DNA of 64,000 nt, taken from positions 1,466,706 through 1,530,705 of the forward strand of contig NZ_JBNCNS010000001.1 in NCBI RefSeq assembly GCF_049847105.1, read 5' to 3'. The notes under the pieces were generated by a model that saw only the letters and a program-made list of their open reading frames with translations, was not told the DNA's origin and searched no databases. Shown here piece after piece: positions 14,501-22,394 of this stretch. Numbering within the stretch: the stretch's first letter is position 1; the number at the start of each line of letters is the position of its first letter. This DNA is from Gordonia sp049847105. Lineage in GTDB: Bacteria; Actinomycetota; Actinomycetes; Mycobacteriales; Mycobacteriaceae. A program made the position numbers and the translations under genes.

Positions 14501-15882
14501 ACGACCCGCGCGGCAATGCAGGCGCCGCGGTCGACGGCGACGTCGGCACCACGTGGACTGCCCCCGAGACGTCGTCCGACTCCTCGGCGGACAAATCATC
14601 CGGGGACAAGAAGCGTGGCGACAAAGCGGAATTGGTGATCCGTCTCCCCCACGCACAGCGCGTCGACCGGCTGCGCATCGTCGCGCCGGAGCGCTACCCC
14701 GCCGCCCCACGGCGGGTGAGCGTCGACCTCGGCACCGGGCCCCAGGCCCGCGACGTCGGGCGGGACGGTGTGGTCGAGCTGGACCCGGCGGTCACCGACC
14801 GCATCGACCTCACGGTGACCAAGACCGCCGACCTCATCGACGTCAACAATCTCGGGTTCGCCCGGCCCGCGCCCGCCGGGATCAGCGAGGTGCAGATCAG
14901 TCCGGCACCGCCGGCACCGCCCGCCGACGATCGGGTCGTCGAGATCGGTTGTGACGCCGGCATAGGTCTCACCGTCTCGGGACAGGTGATCGGGATGTCG
15001 GTGCGCACCACGGCGGCGGCATTGCGAGCCGGTGAACCGATGGTCGCCCGGCCGTGCTCGCCTGCCGCGGTGAAACTCGGTGGCGGCGAACAGGAGTTGT
15101 CGGTCAACCCGGGGTCGGCGTTCACCGTCGACCAGGTGTCCATGCCGGTGCGTGGCGCGACCGAGGACGGCGGATCGTCGCCGGTCATGCCGAAGGTCAC
15201 CGACTGGTCGTCGACCCACCGCACCGTGCAGGTGGAATCCGATGCACACCAGCGTGTCCTGGTCGTCCCGGAGAGCACCAACGACGGGTGGCAGGCCAGT
15301 CTGGGCGGCCGGTTGCTGAAGCCCGTCGTGATGAACGGCTGGCAGCAGGGCTGGCTGGTCCCGCCCGGCGAGGCGGGCACCGTCACACTGACGTACCGCT
15401 TCGACTCGCTGTACCGGTGGTCACTCGGGGTCGGGCTGACACTGGTCGCACTGCTCCTCGCGCTCGCCTGGTGGCCGCGCCGCGGTGCCGAGTCGCCGGA
15501 GGTCCGCCCGGCGGACCGGACGACTCCGGCGTGGGTCACCGCGACCGCGGCCGTGTCGTGGCTGGGCGCGTCGTGGCTGCTCACCGGCTGGTGGGGTCTG
15601 GCGGTAACGGTTCTGCTGGGCGGCGTCTCACTCTGGTTGCGCCCGCGGATCGGTGTCGCGGCGGTGTTCGCGGCCATGCTGCTCGCGACTCTGGGCCTGG
15701 CGAGCGGGCCATGGCACGCGACGGGCGGCTACCACGGCTTCGACTGGTGGGTTCAGCTACCGGCGTTGATCGCGGTGTCGCTGACGGTCTGGCTGGTCAC
15801 GCTGGACGGTGAATCCGTGCGGACGCGCCTTGTCTCCCGGCTGCGGAGCCATCGGCGCGCCGGTTCTTCGATGAAGGCGTAG
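11551..15882 (+). CDS. aftD: Alpha-(1->3)-arabinofuranosyltransferase AftD
   Basis: AftD adds arabinofuranose branches to arabinogalactan and lipoarabinomannan from decaprenyl-phospho-arabinose on the outer face of the membrane. The N-terminal part is polytopic GT-C (about residues 25-440) and carries the conserved stretch TKLDLTADPIGFL then GQVQNQAYGYFFPHG. Two carbohydrate-binding-like (F5/8 type C) segments follow, near residues 740-830 (AFDGDPDTAWVSS) and 985-1060 (AVDGDVGTTWTAPE), and terminal membrane spans lie at about 1288-1416. Length about 1443, close to the mycobacterial protein. Odd: between the in-frame stop at 11535 and the ATG at 11773 there is no ATG, GTG or TTG, although conserved sequence begins well before 11773. 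CTG at 11551, with GAGG 6 nt upstream, is the best start. The 3' end overlaps the convergent acyltransferase by 130 bp. Confidence 0.93.
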   Translation: MTTAVDRSDPARIRDPALDRTLSKRGVAVATVCALVVSFLQSPGRIAADTKLDLTADPIGFLSRAAHLWTPNAPMGQVQNQAYGYFFPHGAFFALGDLAHLPPWIVQRTWWALLLVIGFVGIVRLAEALRVGSPGSRVIAGLIFVLSPRVLTTIGSISSETLPMVLAPWVLVPLVRVLDRERGPLWRPALQSAAAVALMGAVNAVATLAALGVAAVWWLLHAPVLSSVPAARWWRFGAWWALGMVMACAWWVVPLLILSRVSPPFLDFIESSRVTTEWTSLTEVLRGTSSWTPFVSPERVAGAVLVDQPAAVLATGVLAAAGLAGLCMRHMPSRGRLATVLVIGLLLMCLGFAGELGSPIAEQVRVFLDGAGAPLRNIHKFEPFIRIPLVLGTAHLLARVPLPGTASLREMSAAFAHPQRSRPVAAAIVVAVAAIGAGSLIWTGQLAPAGTYRTIPDHWSAASKWLSAHGSPPGSTAPVRSLVVPGAPFADQLWGLTRDEPMQPLAEEPWAVRDAIPLTPPGAIRALDSVQRDIADGRGSPGLAATLAQQGIGYVVLRADLDPDTSRSARPLVAQQAIDNSPGLDRVATFGADVGQPSVPGVVRDNGLRPLLPAIQIYAVHSPMGFPGTGPVLVDADAAPRVAGGPEALAAIQEQRARTGLAPMGPAVLDADARRAGLAGGRGVLITDTPTDRETDFGRVDDHSSAIRARGDPRRTQNAAPDYPVDGQPLVEGQWLLNNRPGQVRVSTSGSASDATQLGQTSPANSPSAAFDGDPDTAWVSSGLESAVGRWMRLDFTEPRSDLAVNITTSKALGSDVSGILVSTEAGSSVTQGVEPGKPVTVTAPSGPTRWMQIRAISTADGRGGNQFAIGELSLADLSSHTPLTIRHRVVLPPPPDGTKVSGWLLGEELGGRSACVADGDSQRCAPGLGLSPETPGIFTRSLSVPGPTEVNPTVVLRPKSGDALRGLISAPGQITADGPTGVDDPRGNAGAAVDGDVGTTWTAPETSSDSSADKSSGDKKRGDKAELVIRLPHAQRVDRLRIVAPERYPAAPRRVSVDLGTGPQARDVGRDGVVELDPAVTDRIDLTVTKTADLIDVNNLGFARPAPAGISEVQISPAPPAPPADDRVVEIGCDAGIGLTVSGQVIGMSVRTTAAALRAGEPMVARPCSPAAVKLGGGEQELSVNPGSAFTVDQVSMPVRGATEDGGSSPVMPKVTDWSSTHRTVQVESDAHQRVLVVPESTNDGWQASLGGRLLKPVVMNGWQQGWLVPPGEAGTVTLTYRFDSLYRWSLGVGLTLVALLLALAWWPRRGAESPEVRPADRTTPAWVTATAAVSWLGASWLLTGWWGLAVTVLLGGVSLWLRPRIGVAAVFAAMLLATLGLASGPWHATGGYHGFDWWVQLPALIAVSLTVWLVTLDGESVRTRLVSRLRSHRRAGSSMKA

Positions 15883-17018
15883 CTCGCGGCCGAGACACCG
15901 ATGGTCAGCGCCACCGTGATGGTCCACACCAGCAGGAAATCGCCGCCGAACGGGACGATGCCGAAGAGCGGGAACACCACCGCGAGCACGGCGAGATGCC
16001 AGATGAAGATCCCGTACGACCAGCGGCCCAGGGCCAGCATCGGCGCAGAGGTCAACAGTCGGAACGGTCCGCGTGACATCACCAGCGGCGCCAGGATCGC
16101 CAGCCCGCAGATCGCGCCGAGCACCATCTTCGTGGCGAACTGCAGCGGCGAGAGGTCCCCCAATCCGGTCGGCCCCGCGAGCGGGGTGCAGGCCAGCACG
16201 TACGCCACCACCAGGACCGCCGCCATCAGCCGGCGTCGCGCACCGAGTCGTGCCGCGACGCGCATCCACCGCGCCACCGGCCGACGCTCGTGCAACTCGA
16301 TCGCGCCGACGAGCTCGGCCAGGATCAGCCCGGCGATGAACCACGGCAGGTGGCCGAACACCCAGTTCTTCGGCTCGACACCGGCGGGGACGGGCAACGT
16401 CGTGGCCAACCAGGCCCAGCCGAGACTCAGCAGTCCGAGTCCGAACAGCGCCGGAATCCGCAGGCGGACCCGCCCGACGCCGTCGTCGCGCACCCGGAGC
16501 CGGACGAGGGCGAAGCCGATCAGCGGGAGCAGCGCATAGAACGCCACCTCCACCGACAGGCTCCACATCTGGGTGAGCCCGGCCGTCAGGGAGAGGGGGA
16601 CAAAGACCTGGGTCAGCGTGAGGTTGGCCAGCCAGACCGTGAGGTCGGCGTTCTTCGCGTCCGGCAACAGCGACAGGACCAGGATCACCACGACGACATA
16701 GGCGGGCCAGATCCGGAGCACCCGATGGGCGAGGTAGCGGCCCACCCCTGGCCGCGGCAGCGTCGTGTTGGCGGCGGCCACCCATGGCCGCCAGAGCAGG
16801 AATCCCGAGAGCCCGAAGAACAACGCCACCGCCAGGTCGAGACGGCCGAGAGCCGGCCCGACCACGGGCAACTCCACCGCGCGGGTCTGGAAGGCGACGT
16901 GCGTGGTCAGCACCCCGATGGCGGCGAGGGCGCGCATCCCCTCGAGTTGCGGGAAGAAGCGTCGGGTCTCGCCTGCGACGTCGGGAGTGCGGGCGGCTCT
17001 GCGGGCGGTGGTGGTCAT
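15753..17018 (-). CDS. tmaT: Acyltransferase-3 family membrane protein, TmaT-like
   Basis: A 421-residue acyltransferase-3 protein with about ten membrane spans. The N-terminus carries the family motif LEGMRALAAIGVLTTH, whose Arg and His are catalytic in the family, and the C-terminal span ends FIEEPARRWL. Position next to pgfA and aftD matches Rv0228, and the corynebacterial relative TmaT acetylates trehalose monomycolate before MmpL3 transport; I assign the same likely role here by family and context. The start at 17018 (MTTTARR) is chosen because the longer reading to 17111 translates a 21-bp DNA repeat. The last 43 codons overlap the end of aftD. Confidence 0.8.
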   Translation of the reverse strand: MTTTARRAARTPDVAGETRRFFPQLEGMRALAAIGVLTTHVAFQTRAVELPVVGPALGRLDLAVALFFGLSGFLLWRPWVAAANTTLPRPGVGRYLAHRVLRIWPAYVVVVILVLSLLPDAKNADLTVWLANLTLTQVFVPLSLTAGLTQMWSLSVEVAFYALLPLIGFALVRLRVRDDGVGRVRLRIPALFGLGLLSLGWAWLATTLPVPAGVEPKNWVFGHLPWFIAGLILAELVGAIELHERRPVARWMRVAARLGARRRLMAAVLVVAYVLACTPLAGPTGLGDLSPLQFATKMVLGAICGLAILAPLVMSRGPFRLLTSAPMLALGRWSYGIFIWHLAVLAVVFPLFGIVPFGGDFLLVWTITVALTIGVSAASYAFIEEPARRWLRSRETRRVRTDSPSSVTSQTVSDTAINAGS

Positions 17019-17063
17019 GCTGGTCAACCAGGGTACCGACCCGCGCCGTCGGATCGGGCGGCC

Positions 17064-17120
17064 GCGCACGGTCGGCGCGAAACTGCGCACGGTCGGCGCG
17101 AAACTGCGCACGGTCGACGG
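17064..17120. repeat. 21-bp tandem repeat in the tmaT-pgfA divergent spacer
   Basis: Two exact copies of a 21-bp unit (GCGCACGGTCGGCGCGAAAC plus T) at 17064-17084 and 17085-17105, and a partial third to 17120. It lies between the divergent starts of the acyltransferase and pgfA, where regulatory sites would be expected. Confidence 0.85.
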
Positions 17121-17167
17121 ATGACTGGGCCCGATCGGCGGGTTGGGGTGGCCGGCGGGGCGGCCAG

Positions 17168-17173
17168 TACGCT
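17168..17173 (+). promoter_or_regulatory. -10 hexamer TACGCT, leaderless pgfA promoter
   Basis: TACGCT lies exactly 7 nt before the pgfA ATG (17181) with no Shine-Dalgarno between, consistent with a leaderless transcript. Confidence 0.55.
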
Positions 17174-17180
17174 CGCCGTT

Positions 17181-18446
17181 ATGTCGTCAGCGGGGGAAAC
17201 GTCGTCACCCGAGGGGCCGTCGTCGTCCGAGGGGCCGTCGTCACCCGAGGGGCCGTCATCACCTGCGCCGAGTCGTCTCTCGACCAAGGACCTGGTGGGA
17301 CCGGTACTGATCTTCGTCGGCGGATTCCTGCTGGCGGCCGCCATCGCGCTGCCGACGCTGTTCGTCGACAACCTGCGGACCATCCCGCTGAGCACCGACG
17401 TCACGACCGTCGCACCGGCCACCTCCCCGGCTCGGGTCCTGGACCGGTGTTCGCTGGCCTCCCCGACGGCGCGCGTCGTCGACGCCGATCTGACCCGGCA
17501 GCAGCGCTTCGTGGCGGTGCGCCCCGCCGACGCGGACCGGGTGACGCTGCAGGCCGGGACGTCGGTGCGGGCCGAGCACCTGACGATCGACGGCCGTGAG
17601 GTCGATCCAGAGGCCCCGCGTCCGGGCAGCGACGCCACACCGGCGGCGGGCGCGTCGTCGTGCACCGATCCGATCATGGGTGCGGTACGCGACCGCATCA
17701 CCCTCGACCGGGCCACCGCACTCCCGGACCTGACCGCCGCCGCAGGCCAGCAGGGCAGTTCGGAGATCCAGTACAACAGCAACTCGGCACCGGTCCGCGT
17801 GCCCGACCGCGACGGCTACACCTACCTGATGCCGTTCGGGGTGTCCGCCACCGACTCCGACCACACCTTCTTCGACGTGACGACCCGGCGCACCGTGCCC
17901 CTGCGCTACACCGGGGACACCACGGTCGCGGGCCACGACGTCGCGCGGTTCGTCGCCGTGGTCCCCGACACCGACCTCCACCAGATCGAGAACGGGGACG
18001 CACAGAGCACCCCGCCGACCATCATCACGCGCCCGGCCGGGTGGTTCGGCCTCCCCGGCGTCGATCCGGCCCGCAGTGTGAGTGCGACCCTGCACCACAG
18101 TGGCCGCTGGGAACTCGCGGTCGACACCACCACCGGCACCATCGTCGACGCGCACATCTCCGTCGACGAGAGCTACCGCTTCATCGACACCGCACTGCCC
18201 GACCGGCGGCTCACCAACATGTCCGCGACTTTCGCCTACGACCACCGGACCCAGCGCAGGCTCACCGAGCACGCCGCCGCACTCGCATCGCCCATCACCG
18301 TCTGGGGCCGGGTGGTCCCGCTGTTCGCCGCGATCATCGGTGTCGCGATGATCATCCTCGGGCTGGCCGTCATCAATCCCGCGTGGCGGCCGCGCCGATG
18401 GCGTCCGAGTGCGGCCCCGGACGCAGACCCACCAGCGTCGTCGTGA
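17181..18446 (+). CDS. pgfA: DUF3068 periplasmic protein, PgfA-like
   Basis: A 421-residue protein with one span near residues 38-61 and one near 378-398, enclosing a large periplasmic beta-rich domain: the DUF3068 plan. The mycobacterial member (MSMEG_0317/Rv0227c, named PgfA) is an essential periplasmic partner of MmpL3 in trehalose monomycolate trafficking and polar growth; the same role is likely here. The N-terminal cytoplasmic 30 residues are a repeat of S-S-P-E-G-P encoded by a 15-bp DNA repeat (about 17200-17262). The ATG at 17181 is supported by the leaderless promoter. The 3' end overlaps the convergent flippase gene by 74 bp. Confidence 0.85.
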   Translation: MSSAGETSSPEGPSSSEGPSSPEGPSSPAPSRLSTKDLVGPVLIFVGGFLLAAAIALPTLFVDNLRTIPLSTDVTTVAPATSPARVLDRCSLASPTARVVDADLTRQQRFVAVRPADADRVTLQAGTSVRAEHLTIDGREVDPEAPRPGSDATPAAGASSCTDPIMGAVRDRITLDRATALPDLTAAAGQQGSSEIQYNSNSAPVRVPDRDGYTYLMPFGVSATDSDHTFFDVTTRRTVPLRYTGDTTVAGHDVARFVAVVPDTDLHQIENGDAQSTPPTIITRPAGWFGLPGVDPARSVSATLHHSGRWELAVDTTTGTIVDAHISVDESYRFIDTALPDRRLTNMSATFAYDHRTQRRLTEHAAALASPITVWGRVVPLFAAIIGVAMIILGLAVINPAWRPRRWRPSAAPDADPPASS

Positions 18447-19608
18447 CCGCCGCGACCGTCGCCGTGACGGCCGCGGTCACCGCCAGCGCGACGATGCCGT
18501 GTACGACGGTCAGGATCACCACGACCTCGACACCCACCGACACCCACGTCACCAGGGAGATCGCGGTGGCCTGCCGGGCGATCGCCGACAGCAGCGCGAC
18601 CTGGAGCACGGCGAGTACCGAGCCCGTGTACGCGAACAGCCAGAGCACGCCCACCAGCGGCTGATACTCGGGCCGGACGACGATGGGCACCAGCGGACCG
18701 GCGGCCGCCGCGCCGGCGGTGAGTACCACGCCGATCGCCGCCACCACCATCACCGCATGGCCCAAGGACCGCCGCGAGATGGCCGGATCGGCCAGGCGCG
18801 GATAGAAGACCACGCCGACGGCCTGCGGCAGCCAGAACGCGACCTTGGTCGCGATCGCCCCCAGCGCATAGATCCCCGCATCGTCGGCCGACAGCACGGT
18901 GCGCGAGAGGAGCAGATCGGCCGACGCCGCGACGATCAGCACCAGTTGCACCCCCGAAGCCCGGACGACGTCGAGCAGATCGAGTCCGTCCGGGACCGCC
19001 GAACCCACCGTCGGTCGCGCCCGACCCGTCGACCGCACCACCCAGGTCACCAGGACAGCACCGACCGCGGCGCCGAGCGCGCCGGCCGCCAGCGCACCGG
19101 TCGGTCCGGCACCGACGGCCAGCACCGCGATCACCGGCACCGTGCGCAGCACCCCGACCGCGGCGAGCACCCAGGCGAGCAGCCGGAACTGTCCCCGCCC
19201 CTGCAGCACTCCCTGGCCTGCCCCGATCACCGCCAGCATCGGTGCCGCGGACAACGCGGCCAGCGCCGCATCCACCCCCATCGACGCGAACCAGGCCATC
19301 AGCGGGGCGGCCGCACCGACCAGCACGATCACCACGCCCACGGTCAGCAGCGAGACGCGGCGGATCCGGGCCGGATCGGCGTGCTGCACGACAGCCCGGG
19401 CGACCACGGCCTGTAATGCCAGGGCCGCCACCCCGAGTACCAGCATCGCCGAGAGCCCGACCGCGAACTCCCCGTACTCGGCGGTGCTCAGCCACCAGCG
19501 GCTCGCGGTGAGGTGGATCAGGTAGGCACAGACGTTCGCGACCATCGATCCTGCGGCCACCCAGCCGAGGGCGCCGGCCAGCGCGCCGCGGTCGGTTCGC
19601 TCCACCAT
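18373..19608 (-). CDS. Polysaccharide/lipid flippase-like membrane protein (MOP superfamily)
   Basis: A 411-residue polytopic protein with about twelve predicted spans and almost no soluble domain. The N-terminus (ALGWVAAGSMVANVCAYLIH) and repeated-bundle pattern resemble oligosaccharide flippases of the MOP exporter superfamily, which move lipid-linked sugars across the membrane. The substrate is unknown; its place among aftD, pgfA and glycosyltransferases suggests an envelope glycolipid. The start ATG at 19608 is chosen because the reading upstream to 20244 is antisense to the CitE-like gene. It converges on pgfA with a 74-bp overlap. Confidence 0.72.
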   Translation of the reverse strand: MVERTDRGALAGALGWVAAGSMVANVCAYLIHLTASRWWLSTAEYGEFAVGLSAMLVLGVAALALQAVVARAVVQHADPARIRRVSLLTVGVVIVLVGAAAPLMAWFASMGVDAALAALSAAPMLAVIGAGQGVLQGRGQFRLLAWVLAAVGVLRTVPVIAVLAVGAGPTGALAAGALGAAVGAVLVTWVVRSTGRARPTVGSAVPDGLDLLDVVRASGVQLVLIVAASADLLLSRTVLSADDAGIYALGAIATKVAFWLPQAVGVVFYPRLADPAISRRSLGHAVMVVAAIGVVLTAGAAAAGPLVPIVVRPEYQPLVGVLWLFAYTGSVLAVLQVALLSAIARQATAISLVTWVSVGVEVVVILTVVHGIVALAVTAAVTATVAAVTTTLVGLRPGPHSDAIGAAATRD

Positions 19609-19726
19609 GGCGTCAAGTGTGCATGTCGGATGCGTCGCGGAGCCGGAAGGGGCGCTTTGCACCCGACGACGCCGATAGGCAACGATGGTGGGGACAGTGA
19701 GCCCCATCCGAACGTGAGAAAGCCCG

Positions 19727-20647
19727 ATGTACGACCAGAACACGACCGACGACGTGGCCGACGGGCCGGCCGGCTTCCGCATCGATCCGGTACTCGCGCG
19801 CAGCTGGCTGCTGGTCAACGGGTCGCAGGCCGGCCGATTCGAGCCCGCCGTGCAGTCCCGTGCCGACATCGTGGTGCTCGACATCGAGGACGCCGTCGCA
19901 CCGAAGGACAAGATCGCCGCGCGCGACAACGTGATCCGGTGGATGGCCGACGGCCACTCCGACTGGGTTCGCGTCAACGGCTTCGGGACACCCTGGTGGG
20001 CCGACGATCTGGCGGCCCTGGCGACGACGTCGGTGGGCGGCGTGATGCTTGCGATGGTGGAGTCGGTCGACCATGTCAGCGAGACGGCCAAGCGACTCCC
20101 CGACGTCCCGATCGTCGCTCTCGTCGAGACCGCCCGCGGCCTCGAGCGGATCAGCGAGATCGCCTCCGCCAAGGGCACCTTCCGACTCGCCTTCGGCATC
20201 GGCGACTTCCGACGCGACACCGGATTCGGCGACAACCCGGCCACCCTCGCCTATGCCCGGTCGCGATTCACCATCGCCGCCAAGGCCGCCCACCTGCCGA
20301 GCGCGATCGACGGGCCGACCGTCGGTTCGAGCGCACTGAAACTGTCCGAGGCAACCGCGGTCAGCGCCGAGTTCGGGATGACCGGCAAGATCTGCCTGAC
20401 CCCGGACCAATGCCATCCGGTGAACGAGGGTCTGTCCCCGTCACACGACGAGATCAGTTGGGCGAAGGAGTTCTTCGCCGAGTTCGAGCGCGACGGCGGC
20501 GAGATCCGCAACGGCTCCGACCTCCCCCGCATCGCACGTGCCACCAAGATCCTCGATCTGGCCCGCGCGTACGGGATCGGATCGACCACCGTCTACGCGG
20601 ACGACCCGGATCACGTGCCGGCGCCGTCGGACACCTACCACTACTGA
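19727..20647 (+). CDS. HpcH/HpaI aldolase / citrate lyase beta-like protein (CitE family)
   Basis: A 306-residue TIM-barrel lyase of the CitE/malyl-CoA lyase superfamily. Visible marks are VVLDIEDAVAPKDK near residue 46, RVNGFGTPWW, the Glu in IVALVETARGLE and Asp in LAFGIGDF, which together bind Mg2+ in the family. The usual Lys in the ML-x-K-x-E segment is Met (VMLAMVES), so substrate handling may differ. A C-C bond cleavage or thioester hydrolysis on a CoA-linked acid is likely, exact substrate unknown. The ATG at 19727 has GAGAAAG upstream. It ends 43 nt before the membrane protein gene and may be cotranscribed with it. Confidence 0.82.
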   Translation: MYDQNTTDDVADGPAGFRIDPVLARSWLLVNGSQAGRFEPAVQSRADIVVLDIEDAVAPKDKIAARDNVIRWMADGHSDWVRVNGFGTPWWADDLAALATTSVGGVMLAMVESVDHVSETAKRLPDVPIVALVETARGLERISEIASAKGTFRLAFGIGDFRRDTGFGDNPATLAYARSRFTIAAKAAHLPSAIDGPTVGSSALKLSEATAVSAEFGMTGKICLTPDQCHPVNEGLSPSHDEISWAKEFFAEFERDGGEIRNGSDLPRIARATKILDLARAYGIGSTTVYADDPDHVPAPSDTYHY

Positions 20648-20690
20648 GCAAGCGACGCCGAGCATCGCCGCCCCCACAGACCGAGAAGAG

Positions 20691-22394
20691 ATGACCTCCC
20701 CGCGGCATCTGTTGCCCACCCTCTATCTCGTCTCCGCCGCACTGTCGGCACTCGTCCTGGGCCCCGTCCTGCGCTCCGGGCATCTGCTCTACCGCGACGC
20801 GGTCTCCACGCCCCGCTCGTTCGTCACCGATCCCGCCCTCGGCCTCGGCGACGTGGCCGCGCGCGCCGTGCCGCAGGACTGGGTGGTCGCGACGCTCAGC
20901 GGCCTCGTCGACGGCGGCGCCGTGGTCACCGCGATCACCTTCGCGGCGCTGACCCTCGCCGGGGTCGGCTACGGACGGATGGCGATCAGGCTCGTGCCAT
21001 CCGCCGGTCGCAGCGGCGCGGTGGCCGCCGCGCTCGTCGCGATCTGGAATCCCTATGTGGCCGAACGCCTTCTGCAGGGACACTGGAGTCTGATGGTGTC
21101 GTACGCGGCGCTCGGCTGGATCGTCGTCGGGGCGGTCGAGGTCATCCGCAGACCCGGGTGGCCCGGCTGGGTGCAGCTCGCCGCCGCCACGGCGTGCGCC
21201 GGTTTCACACCCACCGGCTCGATCCTGGTGGCCATCCTGCTCCTCGTGGTCCTCATGGTCCCGCTGGTCCGCGCACGGCGGTGGCGCCAGATCGGAACCC
21301 TCTGCGGGATCTGGCTTCTCGGTGCTCTCCCGTGGCTCACCGCGACCCTCGTCGGGACCGCCCCGGCGACCACCGGCTCCGACGGTTTCACCGTGTTCGG
21401 CGCGCGTGCCGAGTCGGGTCTGGGCACGCTCGGCACGGTGATCGGACTCGGTGGCATCTGGAATGCCGACGCGGTGCCGGCGAGCCGGACCATCTGGTGG
21501 GCGGCGGTGGCGACCCTGTTGCTGCTGATCGTGGTCGCCGTCGGCGGCCGATGGCTCTGGACGCACCGGGAACGTCGCGACCGACTGGTCGGAACCCTCG
21601 CCGTACTGGCCGGGGTGACCGCACTCGCCGTGACCGTCGCCGCCGTCGGCCCGGTGGCCGCCGGGTTGTCGCGGCTGGCCGCGGACGTTCCCGGCGTCGG
21701 GTTGTTCCGGGATACCCAGAAATATCTTGCGCTGATGGTGCCGTTCTTCGCAGTGGCCGCGGCGGCCGCGGTGCTCGCCGTCCGACGGTGGGTCCCCGCA
21801 GGTTTCGCACTCGCGGCGACGGCGTTGCTGATCGCCGCGCCGCTCCCGGATCTCGCCTGGGGGGTGGGCGGGCAGATCCGTACCATCACCTATCCGTCGG
21901 ACTGGGCCACCGTGGCGCGCATCGTCCCGGCCGACCGCGGCGCCGTCGCGGTGTGGCCCACCGGCGCGGTGCGCCGGTACGCGTTCACCGACGTCCCGTC
22001 GCTCGACCCGCTGCCGCGGATGGTGCGCGCGCCGGTCACCGATTCGGGGTTGCTCACCGTCGACGGGGTCGTGGTGGACCCGGCATCCGGGCGTGGTGCC
22101 GACGTGGACGCGGTCCTCCACGACGGCGGGTCGCCGTCGTCGCTGGCCGCATTGGGCGTCGGCTGGGTGGTGGTGGAGAACGACGCACCGCCGAGCACGC
22201 TCGCCGACGAGTCGACCGCGGTGTTCCGCGGCGCGGACCTGACGCTCTATCGCATCGACGATCCGGCCGCCGGGGCGGACGCGTCTGCGACGTCACGCGC
22301 AGTGGTGATCAGTGCACATCTGCTCTGGTCGGCGACGGTGCTGCTCGGCGCATGCGCCGCGATGTGGGCAGCACGTCGTCGAACACCTCGATGA
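20691..22394 (+). CDS. Polytopic envelope membrane protein (Rv0226c-like, possible GT-C)
   Basis: A 567-residue protein with about ten to twelve membrane spans, a loop near residue 125 containing ERLLQGHWSLM, and a soluble C-terminal stretch (about 420-530) before a final span. The overall plan, a polytopic N-terminal half and a periplasmic tail, fits GT-C-type glycosyltransferases, and position and length fit Rv0226c, an uncharacterised membrane protein of the same neighbourhood. No catalytic residues could be assigned, so the enzymatic call is tentative. The start ATG at 20691 has GAGAAGAG directly upstream. The 3' end overlaps the convergent GT4 gene by 86 bp. Confidence 0.7.
   Translation: MTSPRHLLPTLYLVSAALSALVLGPVLRSGHLLYRDAVSTPRSFVTDPALGLGDVAARAVPQDWVVATLSGLVDGGAVVTAITFAALTLAGVGYGRMAIRLVPSAGRSGAVAAALVAIWNPYVAERLLQGHWSLMVSYAALGWIVVGAVEVIRRPGWPGWVQLAAATACAGFTPTGSILVAILLLVVLMVPLVRARRWRQIGTLCGIWLLGALPWLTATLVGTAPATTGSDGFTVFGARAESGLGTLGTVIGLGGIWNADAVPASRTIWWAAVATLLLLIVVAVGGRWLWTHRERRDRLVGTLAVLAGVTALAVTVAAVGPVAAGLSRLAADVPGVGLFRDTQKYLALMVPFFAVAAAAAVLAVRRWVPAGFALAATALLIAAPLPDLAWGVGGQIRTITYPSDWATVARIVPADRGAVAVWPTGAVRRYAFTDVPSLDPLPRMVRAPVTDSGLLTVDGVVVDPASGRGADVDAVLHDGGSPSSLAALGVGWVVVENDAPPSTLADESTAVFRGADLTLYRIDDPAAGADASATSRAVVISAHLLWSATVLLGACAAMWAARRRTPR

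Noticed and set aside
16290..17180. Extension of PgfA by 297 residues
   Set aside because: It is antisense to the acyltransferase; the start at 17181 has a leaderless promoter and gives the family length.
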